Assembly: GCA_964405335.1 (NCBI GenBank)
Contig: CAYONP010000005.1
Span: 34,071-98,070, forward strand
Length of the DNA: 64,000 nt
DNA from: CAYONP01 sp964405335
Lineage (GTDB): Bacteria > Armatimonadota > UBA10988
Direction: 5' to 3'
In this document: positions 49,883-58,254 of the stretch, piece by piece
Layout of the letters: each line of letters starts with the position of its first letter
Position numbering within the stretch: the first letter of the stretch is position 1
The notes under the pieces: generated by a model
Seen by the model: the letters and a program-made list of their open reading frames with translations, nothing else
The model's database searches: none
What the model was told of the DNA's origin: nothing
Position numbers and translations under genes: made by a program

Positions 49883-51345
49883 CGCGGTGGCTCCGCCGCG
49901 GCGTCGCGGTCGCCTGGTTTGTACCACGCCCCGAGGCCCGCGTCGCGAGCGAGCAGCCACAGGCCGGCCAGCAGCAGGATGAGCCGCGGCGCGGCATAGA
50001 GCATTGCCAGGCCGGCGCCGCCGGCACGGCCAAGCTGGAGCGCGAACAGGTCGAGGTAGCGACCGCCCTCGGCGAGGGCGAACCGCCAGTGGCCGACCAG
50101 CGGCGAGTCGAGCGGCTGCCAGAGCAGGCGCCACAGGCCGTCAGGCTGGGCGAAGAGCCAATCCTGGTAGAGCCCGTTGTAGACCAGCAGGCCGGCCAGC
50201 GCGCCGAGGATGCCGGCGGTGGCCAAGAGGATGGCCAGCCAGCGCGGCGCGGCGGCGAAGCCCGCGCCGGCGAGGACCATCAGCAGCGGCAGGACCGGCA
50301 CGAGGTAGCGCGGGCCCCAGCACCAGTTGCCCCACCAGGTCGGGCGGAGCGAGTAGAACAGCCACTGGACCAGCACGGCGACCAGCAGGCAGGTGGCCAG
50401 CCGCGGCTCGGTGGCGCGCAGGGAGCGCCAGCCCCACAGCGCCATGACGACCGGCGGGGCATACCAGAGCAGCCCGCGGCCGGGTGAGAGCAGTTGGCCG
50501 ACCAGCCCGGCCGGCACGGCGGAGAGGCGAAAGCTGGTCTGGATCTCGGGCAGGTAACCGAAATCGAGCAGCGAGCCGAAGCGCGCGACGTTGGCCCATA
50601 GCCACCAGCCGCAGGCCAGCGCCGGCGGGGTGAGCAGCAGGGCCAGGCGACCGGGCTGCCCGCGACGCCAGGCCAGCGCGGCGAGCGGAGCAACCAGGAC
50701 GAAATTGTGCGGGCGGGTGAGCAGCGCGGCGGCGAGGGCGAGCCCGGCGAGCCCGAGGGGCGGGACCGCAGCCCGGCCCGCGGCGCCGGACCCGCGCGGC
50801 GCGGGTCCATCGCCGCGGCCCGCAAGGTAACCCCACCGCGCCGCCGCCAGCAGGCAGACCGCCGACAGCGGTTCGGAGAGGAAGGTCTTGGCGTAGGGCC
50901 AGGCGGTGGTCGCCAGCGCGTAGAGCAGTCCGCCGGCGACCGCGGCGCGCGGCCCGGTGCCCAGCTCGGCCAGCCAGAGGGTCAGCAGCGCGGCGGTCAG
51001 CGCGGTCAGGAGCGGGTTCAGCGCGCAGGCCCAGGCGACCAGGGCGGCGCGGCCGTCGCCCGAGACGAGCCGGCCGGCGGCCAGCAGCGGCACGGTCAGC
51101 ACCGCCTGCAGCGGGCCATAGACGGCGGTGAAGGTGCCCGGCGGACCTTCGCGCACCGCGTCGGTGTGGCGGGCGATGGGGGCCAGTTCGGCGGCGTCGA
51201 AGCGCAGGTCGCGGTCACGCAGCAGGCTGACCGCCTGGGCAAAGACGACCTCTTCGTCGGGTCCGCCGCCGAGCGCGCCGCGGCCGGTCAGCAGCGTGGC
51301 GGCGAGGACAATCAGGCCGACGGCGACGGCACGGCGGGCTGGCAT
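49879..51345 (-). CDS. Multispan GT-C-type glycosyltransferase-like membrane protein
   Basis: 488 residues starting MPARRAVAVGLIVLAATLL; first gene of the 14-gene glycan operon. First loop GGGPDEEVVFAQAVSLLRDRDLRFDAAELAP with the DEE motif, then TFTAVYGPLQAVLTVPLLAAG. About 11 membrane helices. Residues about 177-190 (GRGDGPAPRGSGAAGR) encode a Gly/Pro/Arg-rich loop where the DNA forms a perfect 21-base palindrome (50788-50808). Donor unknown. Confidence 0.75.
   Translation of the reverse strand: MPARRAVAVGLIVLAATLLTGRGALGGGPDEEVVFAQAVSLLRDRDLRFDAAELAPIARHTDAVREGPPGTFTAVYGPLQAVLTVPLLAAGRLVSGDGRAALVAWACALNPLLTALTAALLTLWLAELGTGPRAAVAGGLLYALATTAWPYAKTFLSEPLSAVCLLAAARWGYLAGRGDGPAPRGSGAAGRAAVPPLGLAGLALAAALLTRPHNFVLVAPLAALAWRRGQPGRLALLLTPPALACGWWLWANVARFGSLLDFGYLPEIQTSFRLSAVPAGLVGQLLSPGRGLLWYAPPVVMALWGWRSLRATEPRLATCLLVAVLVQWLFYSLRPTWWGNWCWGPRYLVPVLPLLMVLAGAGFAAAPRWLAILLATAGILGALAGLLVYNGLYQDWLFAQPDGLWRLLWQPLDSPLVGHWRFALAEGGRYLDLFALQLGRAGGAGLAMLYAAPRLILLLAGLWLLARDAGLGAWYKPGDRDAAAEPPR
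50788..50808. repeat. Perfect 10-1-10 palindrome inside a coding region
   Basis: Arms GGACCCGCGC and GCGCGGGTCC around one base. It falls in a loop between two predicted membrane helices of the GT-C-like protein. There is no GTAG next to it, so its membership in the REP-like family is uncertain. Confidence 0.5.
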
Positions 51346-51448
51346 GACTAGGGCTTCGGCCCGGGCGGGCGGGCCTCCTGCCGTTTCGACACGGCGCCGC
51401 ACGGAGGAGTTGCCGCCGGGCGGCGAAGCTGCGCCGGCGGAGAGGCCG

Positions 51449-52339
51449 GTGATCACCCTCGGCATGGTCAACCTCGACACCTCACACACGGTCGCCTTTG
51501 CGCAGCGGCTGCACCACCAGGGCATCGGCGAGGAGCAATGGGTCGACGGCGCACGCGTGACCCACGCCTGGCGCGGCGAGTCAAACGTCTGCACGCCTGA
51601 GCAGATGGACGGCTATCAGGCCAAGCTGGTCGACGAGTTCGGCGTCACGATGGTCGACTCGCTCGACGCGATGGTGCCGCTGGTGCAGGCAGTCTGCATC
51701 GAGGCGAACGAGGGCTGGCGGCACCTCGAACTGGCGCGGCCGTTTCTGCTCGCCGGCAAGCGTTGCTGGATCGATAAGCCGTTCGCCGGCGACTTCGCGC
51801 AGGCGAAGGCGATGGTCGACCTCGCCGCCGAACACGGCGCGGCGGTGATGAGCTGCTCGTCGCTGCGCTTTGCCGACGAGCTGGTCGAGTTTGCCGCGGC
51901 GCACCCGGCGGTCACCGGCGTCGATGTGATCTGCCCGGCTCCGCAGCATGAGCACAACCCGGGGTTGCTGCACTACGGCATCCACGGGGTCGAGATGCTG
52001 TTCGCCCTGCTCGGCGCCGGCTGCGCCGAGGTGAGCTGCACCTGGCGGGAGGATCAGCAGCTTTGCGTCGGCCGCTGGCGCGACGGGCGGGTCGGCACGC
52101 TGCGCGGGCTGCACGCCGGGCCGGCGCCGTATGCCTTCCGCGCCGTGGCCGACGGCGCGCACGATGTGGCGGTCGGCACGGGCAGCATCTACCGCAACCT
52201 GCTGCGGCACATGGTGCGCTTCTTTGAGACCGGCGAGGCGCCCTACCCCATCGCCGAGACGCTCGAGATCAGCGCCTTCATGGATGCGGCGATGGCCTCG
52301 GCCGAGCATGACGGCGCCTTCGTGGCGCTGCCGGAGTAA
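51449..52339 (+). CDS. Gfo/Idh/MocA-family oxidoreductase-like protein (DKP variant)
   Basis: 296 residues from GTG 51449, preceded by GGAGAGG. Unlike the exported members it has no signal. The start ITLGMVNLDTSHTVAFAQRL replaces the usual glycine-rich loop by a divergent form, while the EKP site reads CWIDKPFAGDFAQAKAMVDLA, keeping the Lys. Later VMSCSSLRFADELVEF and HYGIHGVEMLFALLGAG fit the C-domain. First gene of a five-gene operon with a second oxidoreductase, RtcA and two MarC proteins. Substrate unknown. Confidence 0.75.
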   Translation: MITLGMVNLDTSHTVAFAQRLHHQGIGEEQWVDGARVTHAWRGESNVCTPEQMDGYQAKLVDEFGVTMVDSLDAMVPLVQAVCIEANEGWRHLELARPFLLAGKRCWIDKPFAGDFAQAKAMVDLAAEHGAAVMSCSSLRFADELVEFAAAHPAVTGVDVICPAPQHEHNPGLLHYGIHGVEMLFALLGAGCAEVSCTWREDQQLCVGRWRDGRVGTLRGLHAGPAPYAFRAVADGAHDVAVGTGSIYRNLLRHMVRFFETGEAPYPIAETLEISAFMDAAMASAEHDGAFVALPE

Positions 52340-52342
52340 GCC

Positions 52343-53293
52343 ATGCGCGCGGGACTGATCGGCGCCGGCGCGATGGCCAACAGCGTCCACTACGCCTCGC
52401 TGGCCGAACTCGAGTCGATCGAGCCGGTGGCGCTGTGCGACCTGCTGCCCGACAAGCTGGCCGCCACCGCCGACCGGTTCGGCATCGAGCATCGCTACAC
52501 CGACTGGCGCCTCATGCTGGCCGAGCAGGACCCCGAGGTGGTCTATCTGCTGATGCCGCCGCATCAGCTCTACGACATCGCCGCGACGGTGCTCGACCAG
52601 GGGCGGCACCTGTTCATCGAGAAGCCGCCGGGCATCACCCTGACGCAGATCCGCAACCTAGCCCACAAGGCCGAGGCGCGCGACCGGCGGACGATGGTCG
52701 GGTTCAACCGCCGCCACCTGCCGGTGCTGCTCGACTGCCTGGCCCGGGTGCGCGAACGCGGGCCGATCGAGCAGGCCGCGGTGACCTTCCACAAGCACTA
52801 CTTCCACGGCGAATACTACAACGGCGCGGTCGATATCCTGACTTGCGACGCCATCCACGCGGTCGACCTGATCCGTTTCCTCTGCGGCGAGGCGGCGACC
52901 GTCCAGTCGCAGGTCGGCCGCGCCGGGGGCGAGTGGTACCCGAACCAGTTCAACGCGCTGATCGAGTTCGACGGCGGCGCCTGCGGGCACCTGATGTGCC
53001 ACTTCGCCGGCGGCAAGCGGTTCCACCACGCGGAGTTCCATGCCCGTGGCGTCACCTGCTACACGCCGTTCGAGGAGTCGGGTGAGGTCTGGGCCGACAA
53101 CGGCGCCGAGCCGGTGCATCGGGTAACCGCGCGCGAGCTGACCGGCAGCGACGAGATGCGCATCAACTGGGGCTTCGCCGCCGAGCACCGGCACTTTGCC
53201 GCCTGCCTGGCCGAGGGGCGGGAGGCGACCTCGAGCTTCGCCGATGCGGTGCGGACGATGGAGCTGATTGACCGGATCGCGCACGGTGGCTGA
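52343..53293 (+). CDS. Gfo/Idh/MocA-family oxidoreductase
   Basis: 316 residues, ATG 3 bp after the upstream stop. Rossmann motif GLIGAGAMANSVH at 4-16, FIEKPPGITLTQI with the catalytic Lys near residue 95, TMVGFNRRHLPVLL and DAIHAVDLIRFLCGE. Cytoplasmic, as no signal is seen. Paired with the preceding relative, it may carry out a two-step oxidation-reduction on one sugar, an inference from adjacency. Its end overlaps the RtcA start by 8 bp. Confidence 0.9.
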   Translation: MRAGLIGAGAMANSVHYASLAELESIEPVALCDLLPDKLAATADRFGIEHRYTDWRLMLAEQDPEVVYLLMPPHQLYDIAATVLDQGRHLFIEKPPGITLTQIRNLAHKAEARDRRTMVGFNRRHLPVLLDCLARVRERGPIEQAAVTFHKHYFHGEYYNGAVDILTCDAIHAVDLIRFLCGEAATVQSQVGRAGGEWYPNQFNALIEFDGGACGHLMCHFAGGKRFHHAEFHARGVTCYTPFEESGEVWADNGAEPVHRVTARELTGSDEMRINWGFAAEHRHFAACLAEGREATSSFADAVRTMELIDRIAHGG

Positions 53294-54335
53294 GCCCTGG
53301 CGGATTGACGTCGGCGACGGCGGCGGGCAACTGGTCCGCACCGCCATGGCTGTGGCGGCGCTGGCCGGCCGGCCGTGCGAGCTGCGCAACATCCGCGCCG
53401 GCCGGCCGAAGCCGGGTCTGGCAGCGCAACACCTGGCGGCGGTGCAGGCAGTGGCGCAGGCGGCCGGCGGCACGTTGGCCGGCGACGAGCTGGGTAGCCG
53501 CGAGCTGCACTTTGAGCCGGGCGACGCGACCGGGCCGGTCTGGCTCGAGACCCGCATCGGCACCGCCGGCTCGACCATGTTGGTGCTCCAGGCGACGATG
53601 CCGCTGCTGGTCCGCCGCGGCGGCGGGATTGCCGTCTCCGGCGGCACCGACAATCCGCTCGCGCCGCCGGTCGACTACACCACTCAGGTGCTGCTGCCGG
53701 CGCTCGGCGCGATGGGCATCGAGTTCGGCCTCGAGCTGTCGCGGCGCGGCTTCTACCCCGCCGGCGGCGGCCTGATCCGGGCCGAGTGCGCGGCGCATCC
53801 GACCTGGCGTGGGTTCGAGCGGCTCGAGTGGGATGGGCCGGTGCGGATTGCGGGCGTGGCCTATTCGGCGCGGCTGCCGCTGCACGTGGTCGAGCGGATG
53901 CGCGACACGGCCGTCAAGCGCCTGCGCAAGGGCGACGGCCTGACCGCCGACCAGCGCGCGCGGCTGCGCGAGGGCGGGATCCAGATTGAGCTGCGGCCCG
54001 ACGAGGATGCCGCCTCGCCCGGCGCCGGCCTGGTGCTCTGGGCCGAGGATGCCGCCGGCCGGCGACTCGGTGCCGGTGCGCTGGGCGAGCGGAGCAAGCC
54101 GGCCGAGCGCGTCGGCGAGGAGGCGGCCGGGCTGCTGCTCGACGAGCTGGCCGCCGGCGCGCCGTGCGACCGCCACTTAGGCGACCAGCTCGCGGTCTGG
54201 GCCGCGCTGGCCGATGGGCCGTGCGCCTGGCGCGTGTCGCGCGTCACCGACCACCTGACCACCGTGCTGCGGCTGCTCGAGGACGGGCTCGGCGTGCGGT
54301 TCAGTCTCGACGGCACGACGGTGCGGAAGGGGTGA
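53286..54335 (+). CDS. rtcA: RNA 3'-terminal phosphate cyclase
   Basis: 349 residues from GTG 53286, chosen because it overlaps the preceding stop. RtcA motifs: IDVGDGGGQLVRTAMAVAALAGRPCEL at the start, RAGRPKPGLAAQHLAAVQAV, GTAGSTMLVLQATMPLL, GTDNPLAPPVDY, RRGFYPAGGG and the DRHLGDQLAVWAALA block holding the adenylated His near residue 296. The enzyme converts RNA 3'-phosphates to 2',3'-cyclic phosphates using ATP. The usual partners RtcB and RtcR are not in the window; here it is inserted in an operon of oxidoreductases and MarC proteins. Confidence 0.9.
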   Translation: MAEPWRIDVGDGGGQLVRTAMAVAALAGRPCELRNIRAGRPKPGLAAQHLAAVQAVAQAAGGTLAGDELGSRELHFEPGDATGPVWLETRIGTAGSTMLVLQATMPLLVRRGGGIAVSGGTDNPLAPPVDYTTQVLLPALGAMGIEFGLELSRRGFYPAGGGLIRAECAAHPTWRGFERLEWDGPVRIAGVAYSARLPLHVVERMRDTAVKRLRKGDGLTADQRARLREGGIQIELRPDEDAASPGAGLVLWAEDAAGRRLGAGALGERSKPAERVGEEAAGLLLDELAAGAPCDRHLGDQLAVWAALADGPCAWRVSRVTDHLTTVLRLLEDGLGVRFSLDGTTVRKG

Positions 54336-54338
54336 GCG

Positions 54339-54932
54339 ATGGGTGTCGCCTCGGCCGCCTTGACGCTGTTCCTGGTCTTTGCGCCACTGGGCAGCATCCC
54401 GGTCTTTCTGGCCCTGCTGCAGCGGGTCGAGGCGAGGCGACGGCGGTGGGTGATCGTCCGCGAGCACCTGCTCGCCCTCGGCGTGCTGCTCATCGCCCTG
54501 CTCGGCGGACCGGCGCTGATGCAACTGCTCGGCGTCGAGCAGCCGGCGCTGCAGATCGGCGGCGGGGTGGTCATCTTCCTGATTGCGCTGCGGATGATCT
54601 TCCCCAGCGCCGAGGGCGTTTTCGGCGACAGCGGCATCGAGGGTGAGCCGCTCGTGGTGCCGCTGGCCGTGCCGCTGCTGGCCGGGCCGTCGAGCCTGGC
54701 GACGGTGATGCTGTTCGCCACCCAGGAGCCGGACCATCTGGCCAAGTGGCTGGCCGCGGTGGTGATTGCCTGGAGCGCGTCGCTCGGCATCGTGCTGGTG
54801 GCCCAATCGTTGCAGCGGGTGCTGGGCCAGCGTGGCCTGGCCGCCTGCGAGCGGCTGATGGGCATGGTGCTGGTGGTAGTGGCGGTGCAGCTGACGGGGA
54901 ACGGGTTACGGAGCTTCATGGCCGGGGCATGA
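54339..54932 (+). CDS. MarC-family inner-membrane protein, first of two
   Basis: 197 residues, ATG 3 bp after the RtcA stop. Six membrane helices with MarC signatures: LFLVFAPLGSIPVFLALL, REHLLALGVLLIALLGGPALMQLLGV, ALQIGGGVVIFLIALRMIF and PLVVPLAVPLLAGPSSLATVML. MarC proteins are polytopic, of unsettled function; an early antibiotic-resistance link was withdrawn. The ending ATGA overlaps the start of its paralog. Confidence 0.93.
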   Translation: MGVASAALTLFLVFAPLGSIPVFLALLQRVEARRRRWVIVREHLLALGVLLIALLGGPALMQLLGVEQPALQIGGGVVIFLIALRMIFPSAEGVFGDSGIEGEPLVVPLAVPLLAGPSSLATVMLFATQEPDHLAKWLAAVVIAWSASLGIVLVAQSLQRVLGQRGLAACERLMGMVLVVVAVQLTGNGLRSFMAGA

Positions 54933-55537
54933 GCGAGCTGACCGGCGCGGCGTTGACGCTGTTCATCGTCATGGACCCGCTGGGCAACGTCCCGCTGTTC
55001 GGTGGCCTACTGCGCCGGGTGCCCGAGGCGCGGCAGCGGCGGATCATCCTCCGCGAGCACCTGATTGCCCTGGCCGTGCTGTCACTCGCCCTCTACCTCG
55101 GCCCCGGCCTGATGCTCCTGCTCGGCATCGAGAGCCACGCGCTGCAGATCGGTGGCGGCGTGGTCATGTTCGTCATCGCCCTACGAATGATCTTCCCCGG
55201 TCAGAACGGTGTCTTCGGCGATGAGGTGACGGCCGGCGAGCCGCTGGTGGTGCCGCTGGCAGTGCCGCTGATCGCCGGGCCGTCGTCGCTGGCGGTGGTG
55301 ATGCTCCTGGCGACCAGCGATCCGCTGCGGCTCGGGCGCTGGCTGCTGGCGCTGGTGACTGCCTGGCTCGCCTCGCTGGCCGTGCTGAGCCTGGCACCGC
55401 TGCTGCGCCGTCTGCTCGGCGAGCGCGGCCTGGCCGCCGGCGAGCGGCTGATGGGCCTGGTGCTCTGCCTGGTGGCGGCGCAGATGCTGACCAGCGGGGT
55501 GGCGGAGTTTGTGCGGTGTCTGGGGGAGAGGCGGTAG
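54929..55537 (+). CDS. MarC-family inner-membrane protein, second of two
   Basis: 202 residues. LFIVMDPLGNVPLFGGLL, REHLIALAVLSLALYLGPGLMLLLGI, ALQIGGGVVMFVIALRMIFPGQNGVF and PLVVPLAVPLIAGPSSLAVVMLLA. It carries the fuller M-D-P-x-G-N-x-P motif, which the first copy has as F-A-P-L-G-S. The two clearly arose by tandem duplication and may form a heteromer. Its stop touches the stop of the convergent HepT gene (55537/55538). Confidence 0.93.
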   Translation: MSELTGAALTLFIVMDPLGNVPLFGGLLRRVPEARQRRIILREHLIALAVLSLALYLGPGLMLLLGIESHALQIGGGVVMFVIALRMIFPGQNGVFGDEVTAGEPLVVPLAVPLIAGPSSLAVVMLLATSDPLRLGRWLLALVTAWLASLAVLSLAPLLRRLLGERGLAAGERLMGLVLCLVAAQMLTSGVAEFVRCLGERR

Positions 55538-55888
55538 TCAGCCGTCGCCAAAACGTCCCAGCAGCAGTCGGACTTCGGCTTCGAGGAGGGGTAGGTCGTC
55601 GGTTACGATTGCCCACACGATCTCGGCGTCCACTCGCCAGTACTGGTGCACAAGCAGGTTGCGGAAGGAGACAATCGCGTCCGACTGCGACACCACGACG
55701 CCAACTTCATCGTCAAGTCTCATCGAGCCTCGTAGCGCCTCGCCGAGCACCACGAACTGGTAGTTGACCGCCGACTGCAGCAGTGGGTCGGCGAGGAACG
55801 CCTCGCGACTGCCCCCTGCGACGAACTCACGAATCTGGAGACATGCCTCCGCGATGTCCTCCAGGTAGGCGATCACACGCTCAGGCAC
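55538..55888 (-). CDS. hepT: HepT-like toxin (HEPN RNase)
   Basis: 116 residues from a GTG overlapping the MntA stop by 8 bp. The HEPN R-x4-H-x-Y motif is present as Arg76, His81, Tyr83 (FRNLLVHQYWRVD). HepT toxins are RNases that cleave tRNA or mRNA; the Tyr is the residue modified by AMP in known systems to neutralise the toxin. All key residues are present, so the toxin is probably functional. Confidence 0.88.
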   Translation of the reverse strand: MPERVIAYLEDIAEACLQIREFVAGGSREAFLADPLLQSAVNYQFVVLGEALRGSMRLDDEVGVVVSQSDAIVSFRNLLVHQYWRVDAEIVWAIVTDDLPLLEAEVRLLLGRFGDG

Positions 55889-56189
55889 CGAAAACCTCCA
55901 CGCGGCTCTCTTGGATCGACCGTCGGATGTACTTGTTGGTGACCGCCCGAGCAGTCACCAGGTCCACGTCCCGCCCGAACAACCCCCGCAGCTCATCCCA
56001 CAGCGCGAAGTAAGCGCGCTTGTACGGTACGGGCTCCATCTCCTCGAACTCGACCAGCAGGTCGACGTCACTACGCTCCGGGTCGAACGCGTCGCTCGCC
56101 GCCGAGCCGAACAGCCACATCCGCGCGACCCGGTGCTCGCGGCACAGCTCACGCAGGCGGGGCAGCTTGCTGTCGATGTCGGGATGCAC
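55881..56189 (-). CDS. mntA: MntA-like nucleotidyltransferase antitoxin
   Basis: 102 residues from a GTG. Minimal nucleotidyltransferase fold with Gly28-Ser29 (MWLFGSAASDAF) and Asp41-x-Asp43 (RSDVDLLVEF), plus a third acidic DVDLV near residue 74. MntA antitoxins add AMP to the HepT tyrosine. The gene begins 14 bp after the aspS stop, so it is probably read through from aspS. Gene order antitoxin-toxin with overlap is standard for MntA/HepT. Confidence 0.88.
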   Translation of the reverse strand: MHPDIDSKLPRLRELCREHRVARMWLFGSAASDAFDPERSDVDLLVEFEEMEPVPYKRAYFALWDELRGLFGRDVDLVTARAVTNKYIRRSIQESRVEVFGA

Positions 56190-56203
56190 GGCGCGCTCCG
56201 CGA

Positions 56204-57985
56204 TCAGCCCTCATCCTCCTCAACGATCGAGGCGATGCCAAGCTCTCGCAACGTGTCGGCGTCGATCCGTGTCGGCGCGCCGAGCATCAGGTCGCGACCG
56301 GTGCTGGTCTTGGGGAAGGCGATCAGCTCGCGGATGTCGATGTCCATCGCATCCTGCCCGGCCAGGATGCTGACGATGCGATCGAACCCTAGCCCGATGC
56401 CGGCATGCGGCGGTGCGCCGTAGCTGAACACCTCGAGCAGGAAGCCGAACCGCCGCCAGGCCTCCTCCTCGTCGATGCCGATCCGCTTGAGCACCCGCAA
56501 CTGGATCTCGGGGTCGTGGATGCGCAGGCTGCCGCTGCCCAGCTCGGCGCCGTTGTAGACCAAATCGTAGAGCTGGCCGACGACGTCCAGCGGCCGCTCC
56601 TCAATCAGTTCCATGCACTCCGGCCGCGGCATGGTGAAGGGATGGTGCATCGGCTCGATGGCGCCGGTCTCGCGGTTCTGGTCGAACAGCGGAAAGTCGA
56701 CCACCCAGAGCATGTGATGCGCGCCCGGCGGGATGAGCCCCAGATCGCGGGCGAGCTTGAGCCGCAGCCGGCCGAGGCTCTCGTGTACCACCGCGGCCGT
56801 ATCGGCGGCGAACAGCAGGTAATCGCCCGGCCCCGCGCCGAGGCGCTCGAACAGCCGGGCCTGCACATCGTCGCTCATGAACTTCAGCGGCGTGCCGCTG
56901 GGGCCCTCGTCGCCCATCCGGATCCAGGCCATCCCCTTGGCGCCGAACTGGGCGACATAACCGGTCAGCTCGTCGAGGTCACGGCGGGTCAGTCGGCCCT
57001 GCGCCGGCACGCAGATGGCCTTCACCCGCCCACCCGACTCGATAGTGCGCAGGAAAACGCCGAACTCCGAATCGGCCATGATGTCGGCGACGTCGACCAG
57101 TTCCATGCCGAACCGCGTGTCGGGCTTGTCGCTGCCGTAGCGCTCGAGCGCGTCGGCATAGCGGATGGTCGGAAACGGGCGGCTCAGCTCGATCCCGGCC
57201 GAGGCGAAGACGGCGACCATCAGCCGCTCGATCTCTTCGCGCGCCTCCTCCTGATCGACGAAGCTCATCTCGAGGTCGATCTGCGTGTGCTCGAACTGCC
57301 GGTCGGCGCGCAGGTCCTCGTCGCGCAGGCAGCGGGCGAGCTGGAAGTAGCGGTCGCAGCCGGCGGCCATCAGGGTCTGCTTCATCAACTGCGGTGACTG
57401 CGGGAGCACGTAAAACGTGCCCGGGATCACGCGGCACGGGACGACGAAGTCCCGCGCGCCCTCGGGCGTGGCCTTGAGCAGCAGCGGCGTCTCGATTTCA
57501 AGGAAGCCGCGGCTCGAGAGATGCTGCCGCGCCGCCTGCGCCGCGCGGTGCCGGACCTCCAGGTTGCGCTGCATCGGCGGGCGGCGCAGGTCGATGAAGC
57601 GGTAGCGCAGCCGCTGTTCGAGCGCCACGGCCTCCTCGTCGATACCGAACGGCGGGTGCTTGGCGCGGTTCAGGATCTCGATGCTCTCGGCCAGAATCTC
57701 GACCCCGCCGGTGTCGATCTTCGGGTTGACCAGCTCGGGCGCGCGGGGGATTACCCGGCCGATCACCTTCAGCACATACTCGGCCCGGCACTGGTCGGCG
57801 GCGGCGTGGACCGCCTCGCCGCAGCGCGCCGGATCGGCGACGATCTGAAGCAGGCCCGTGCGGTCACGCAGGTCGATGAAGATCACGCCGCCATGGTCGC
57901 GGCGGCTGTGCACCCAGCCGCAGACGCAGACCTGCTGGTCGACGTCGCTCGGTCGCAGCACGCCGCAATGGTGTGTCCGTCGCAT
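56204..57985 (-). CDS. aspS: Aspartyl-tRNA synthetase, probable non-discriminating type
   Basis: 593 residues. N-terminal OB-fold anticodon domain (CGWVHSRRDHGGVIFIDLRDRTGLLQIV), motif 1 around HRAAQAARQHLSSRGFLEIETPLLLKATPEGARDF, motif 2 ARCLRDEDLRADRQFEHTQID, the bacterial GAD insert (LGRLRLKLARDLGLI) and motif 3 GIGLGFDRIVSILAG. The RRDH stretch has His at the position that is His31 in the non-discriminating Pseudomonas enzyme and Leu in E. coli, so this AspRS probably also charges tRNA-Asn, which would then need GatCAB. It lies downstream of hisS and the HicB-like gene. Confidence 0.95.
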   Translation of the reverse strand: MRRTHHCGVLRPSDVDQQVCVCGWVHSRRDHGGVIFIDLRDRTGLLQIVADPARCGEAVHAAADQCRAEYVLKVIGRVIPRAPELVNPKIDTGGVEILAESIEILNRAKHPPFGIDEEAVALEQRLRYRFIDLRRPPMQRNLEVRHRAAQAARQHLSSRGFLEIETPLLLKATPEGARDFVVPCRVIPGTFYVLPQSPQLMKQTLMAAGCDRYFQLARCLRDEDLRADRQFEHTQIDLEMSFVDQEEAREEIERLMVAVFASAGIELSRPFPTIRYADALERYGSDKPDTRFGMELVDVADIMADSEFGVFLRTIESGGRVKAICVPAQGRLTRRDLDELTGYVAQFGAKGMAWIRMGDEGPSGTPLKFMSDDVQARLFERLGAGPGDYLLFAADTAAVVHESLGRLRLKLARDLGLIPPGAHHMLWVVDFPLFDQNRETGAIEPMHHPFTMPRPECMELIEERPLDVVGQLYDLVYNGAELGSGSLRIHDPEIQLRVLKRIGIDEEEAWRRFGFLLEVFSYGAPPHAGIGLGFDRIVSILAGQDAMDIDIRELIAFPKTSTGRDLMLGAPTRIDADTLRELGIASIVEEDEG

Positions 57986-58050
57986 TATCCCGCCTTCTCG
58001 TCGCAGTCGATCGGGTGCGGCTCATCACGCCACCGACGGCCCGGCGCTTC

Positions 58051-58068
58051 GGTGCGGCGAGCCGCACC
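58051..58068. repeat. Hairpin between HicB-like gene and aspS
   Basis: GGTGCGGC-GA-GCCGCACC in the 90-bp gap upstream of aspS. The flank reads ATAG on the - strand next to the arm, close to but not the GTAG tag. A partial copy of the arm (GGTGCGGCT) occurs at 58015-58023. Confidence 0.5.
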
Positions 58069-58075
58069 CTATCGT

Positions 58076-58252
58076 CTAATCGCGTTCGGCATCGTCTCGG
58101 TAGCTGGCCAGCAACTCGCGGATTGCGTCCTGGATCATGTCGCGCGCCTCGTCCATCGTCCGGCCTTGGCTGATGGCGCCCGGCAGTTCCGGTACCGTGG
58201 CGAGAATCCAACCATCCTCGCCGTGGGTATAGCGCACCCGATATTCCGGCAT
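58076..58252 (-). CDS. HicB-like antitoxin, orphan
   Basis: 58 residues starting MPEYRVRYTHGEDGWILATVPELPGAISQGRTMDEARDMIQDAIRELLASY. This is the HicB N-terminal fold: D/E-x-G-W/G-x-x-A-x-x-P-E-L-P-G followed by a T-x-D/E-E-A-x-x-x-I-x-x-A helix. No HicA-like toxin (short, with G-S-H-x-x-x) is found next to it, so it may be a stand-alone regulator. It starts 2 bp after the hisS stop and precedes aspS. The longer in-frame start adds residues that belong to hisS. Confidence 0.75.
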   Translation of the reverse strand: MPEYRVRYTHGEDGWILATVPELPGAISQGRTMDEARDMIQDAIRELLASYRDDAERD

Positions 58253-58254
58253 GC

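Noticed and set aside
48204..50033. Upstream extension of the flippase frame to 1407 residues
   Set aside because: That part is out of frame with the GT-C gene at 48200-49882, which has clear membrane helices; the flippase starts at ATG 48203 in an ATGA overlap.
57986..58075. HicA toxin gene next to the HicB-like gene
   Set aside because: No frame of suitable length with the HicA His motif exists in this gap or upstream, where hisS ends.
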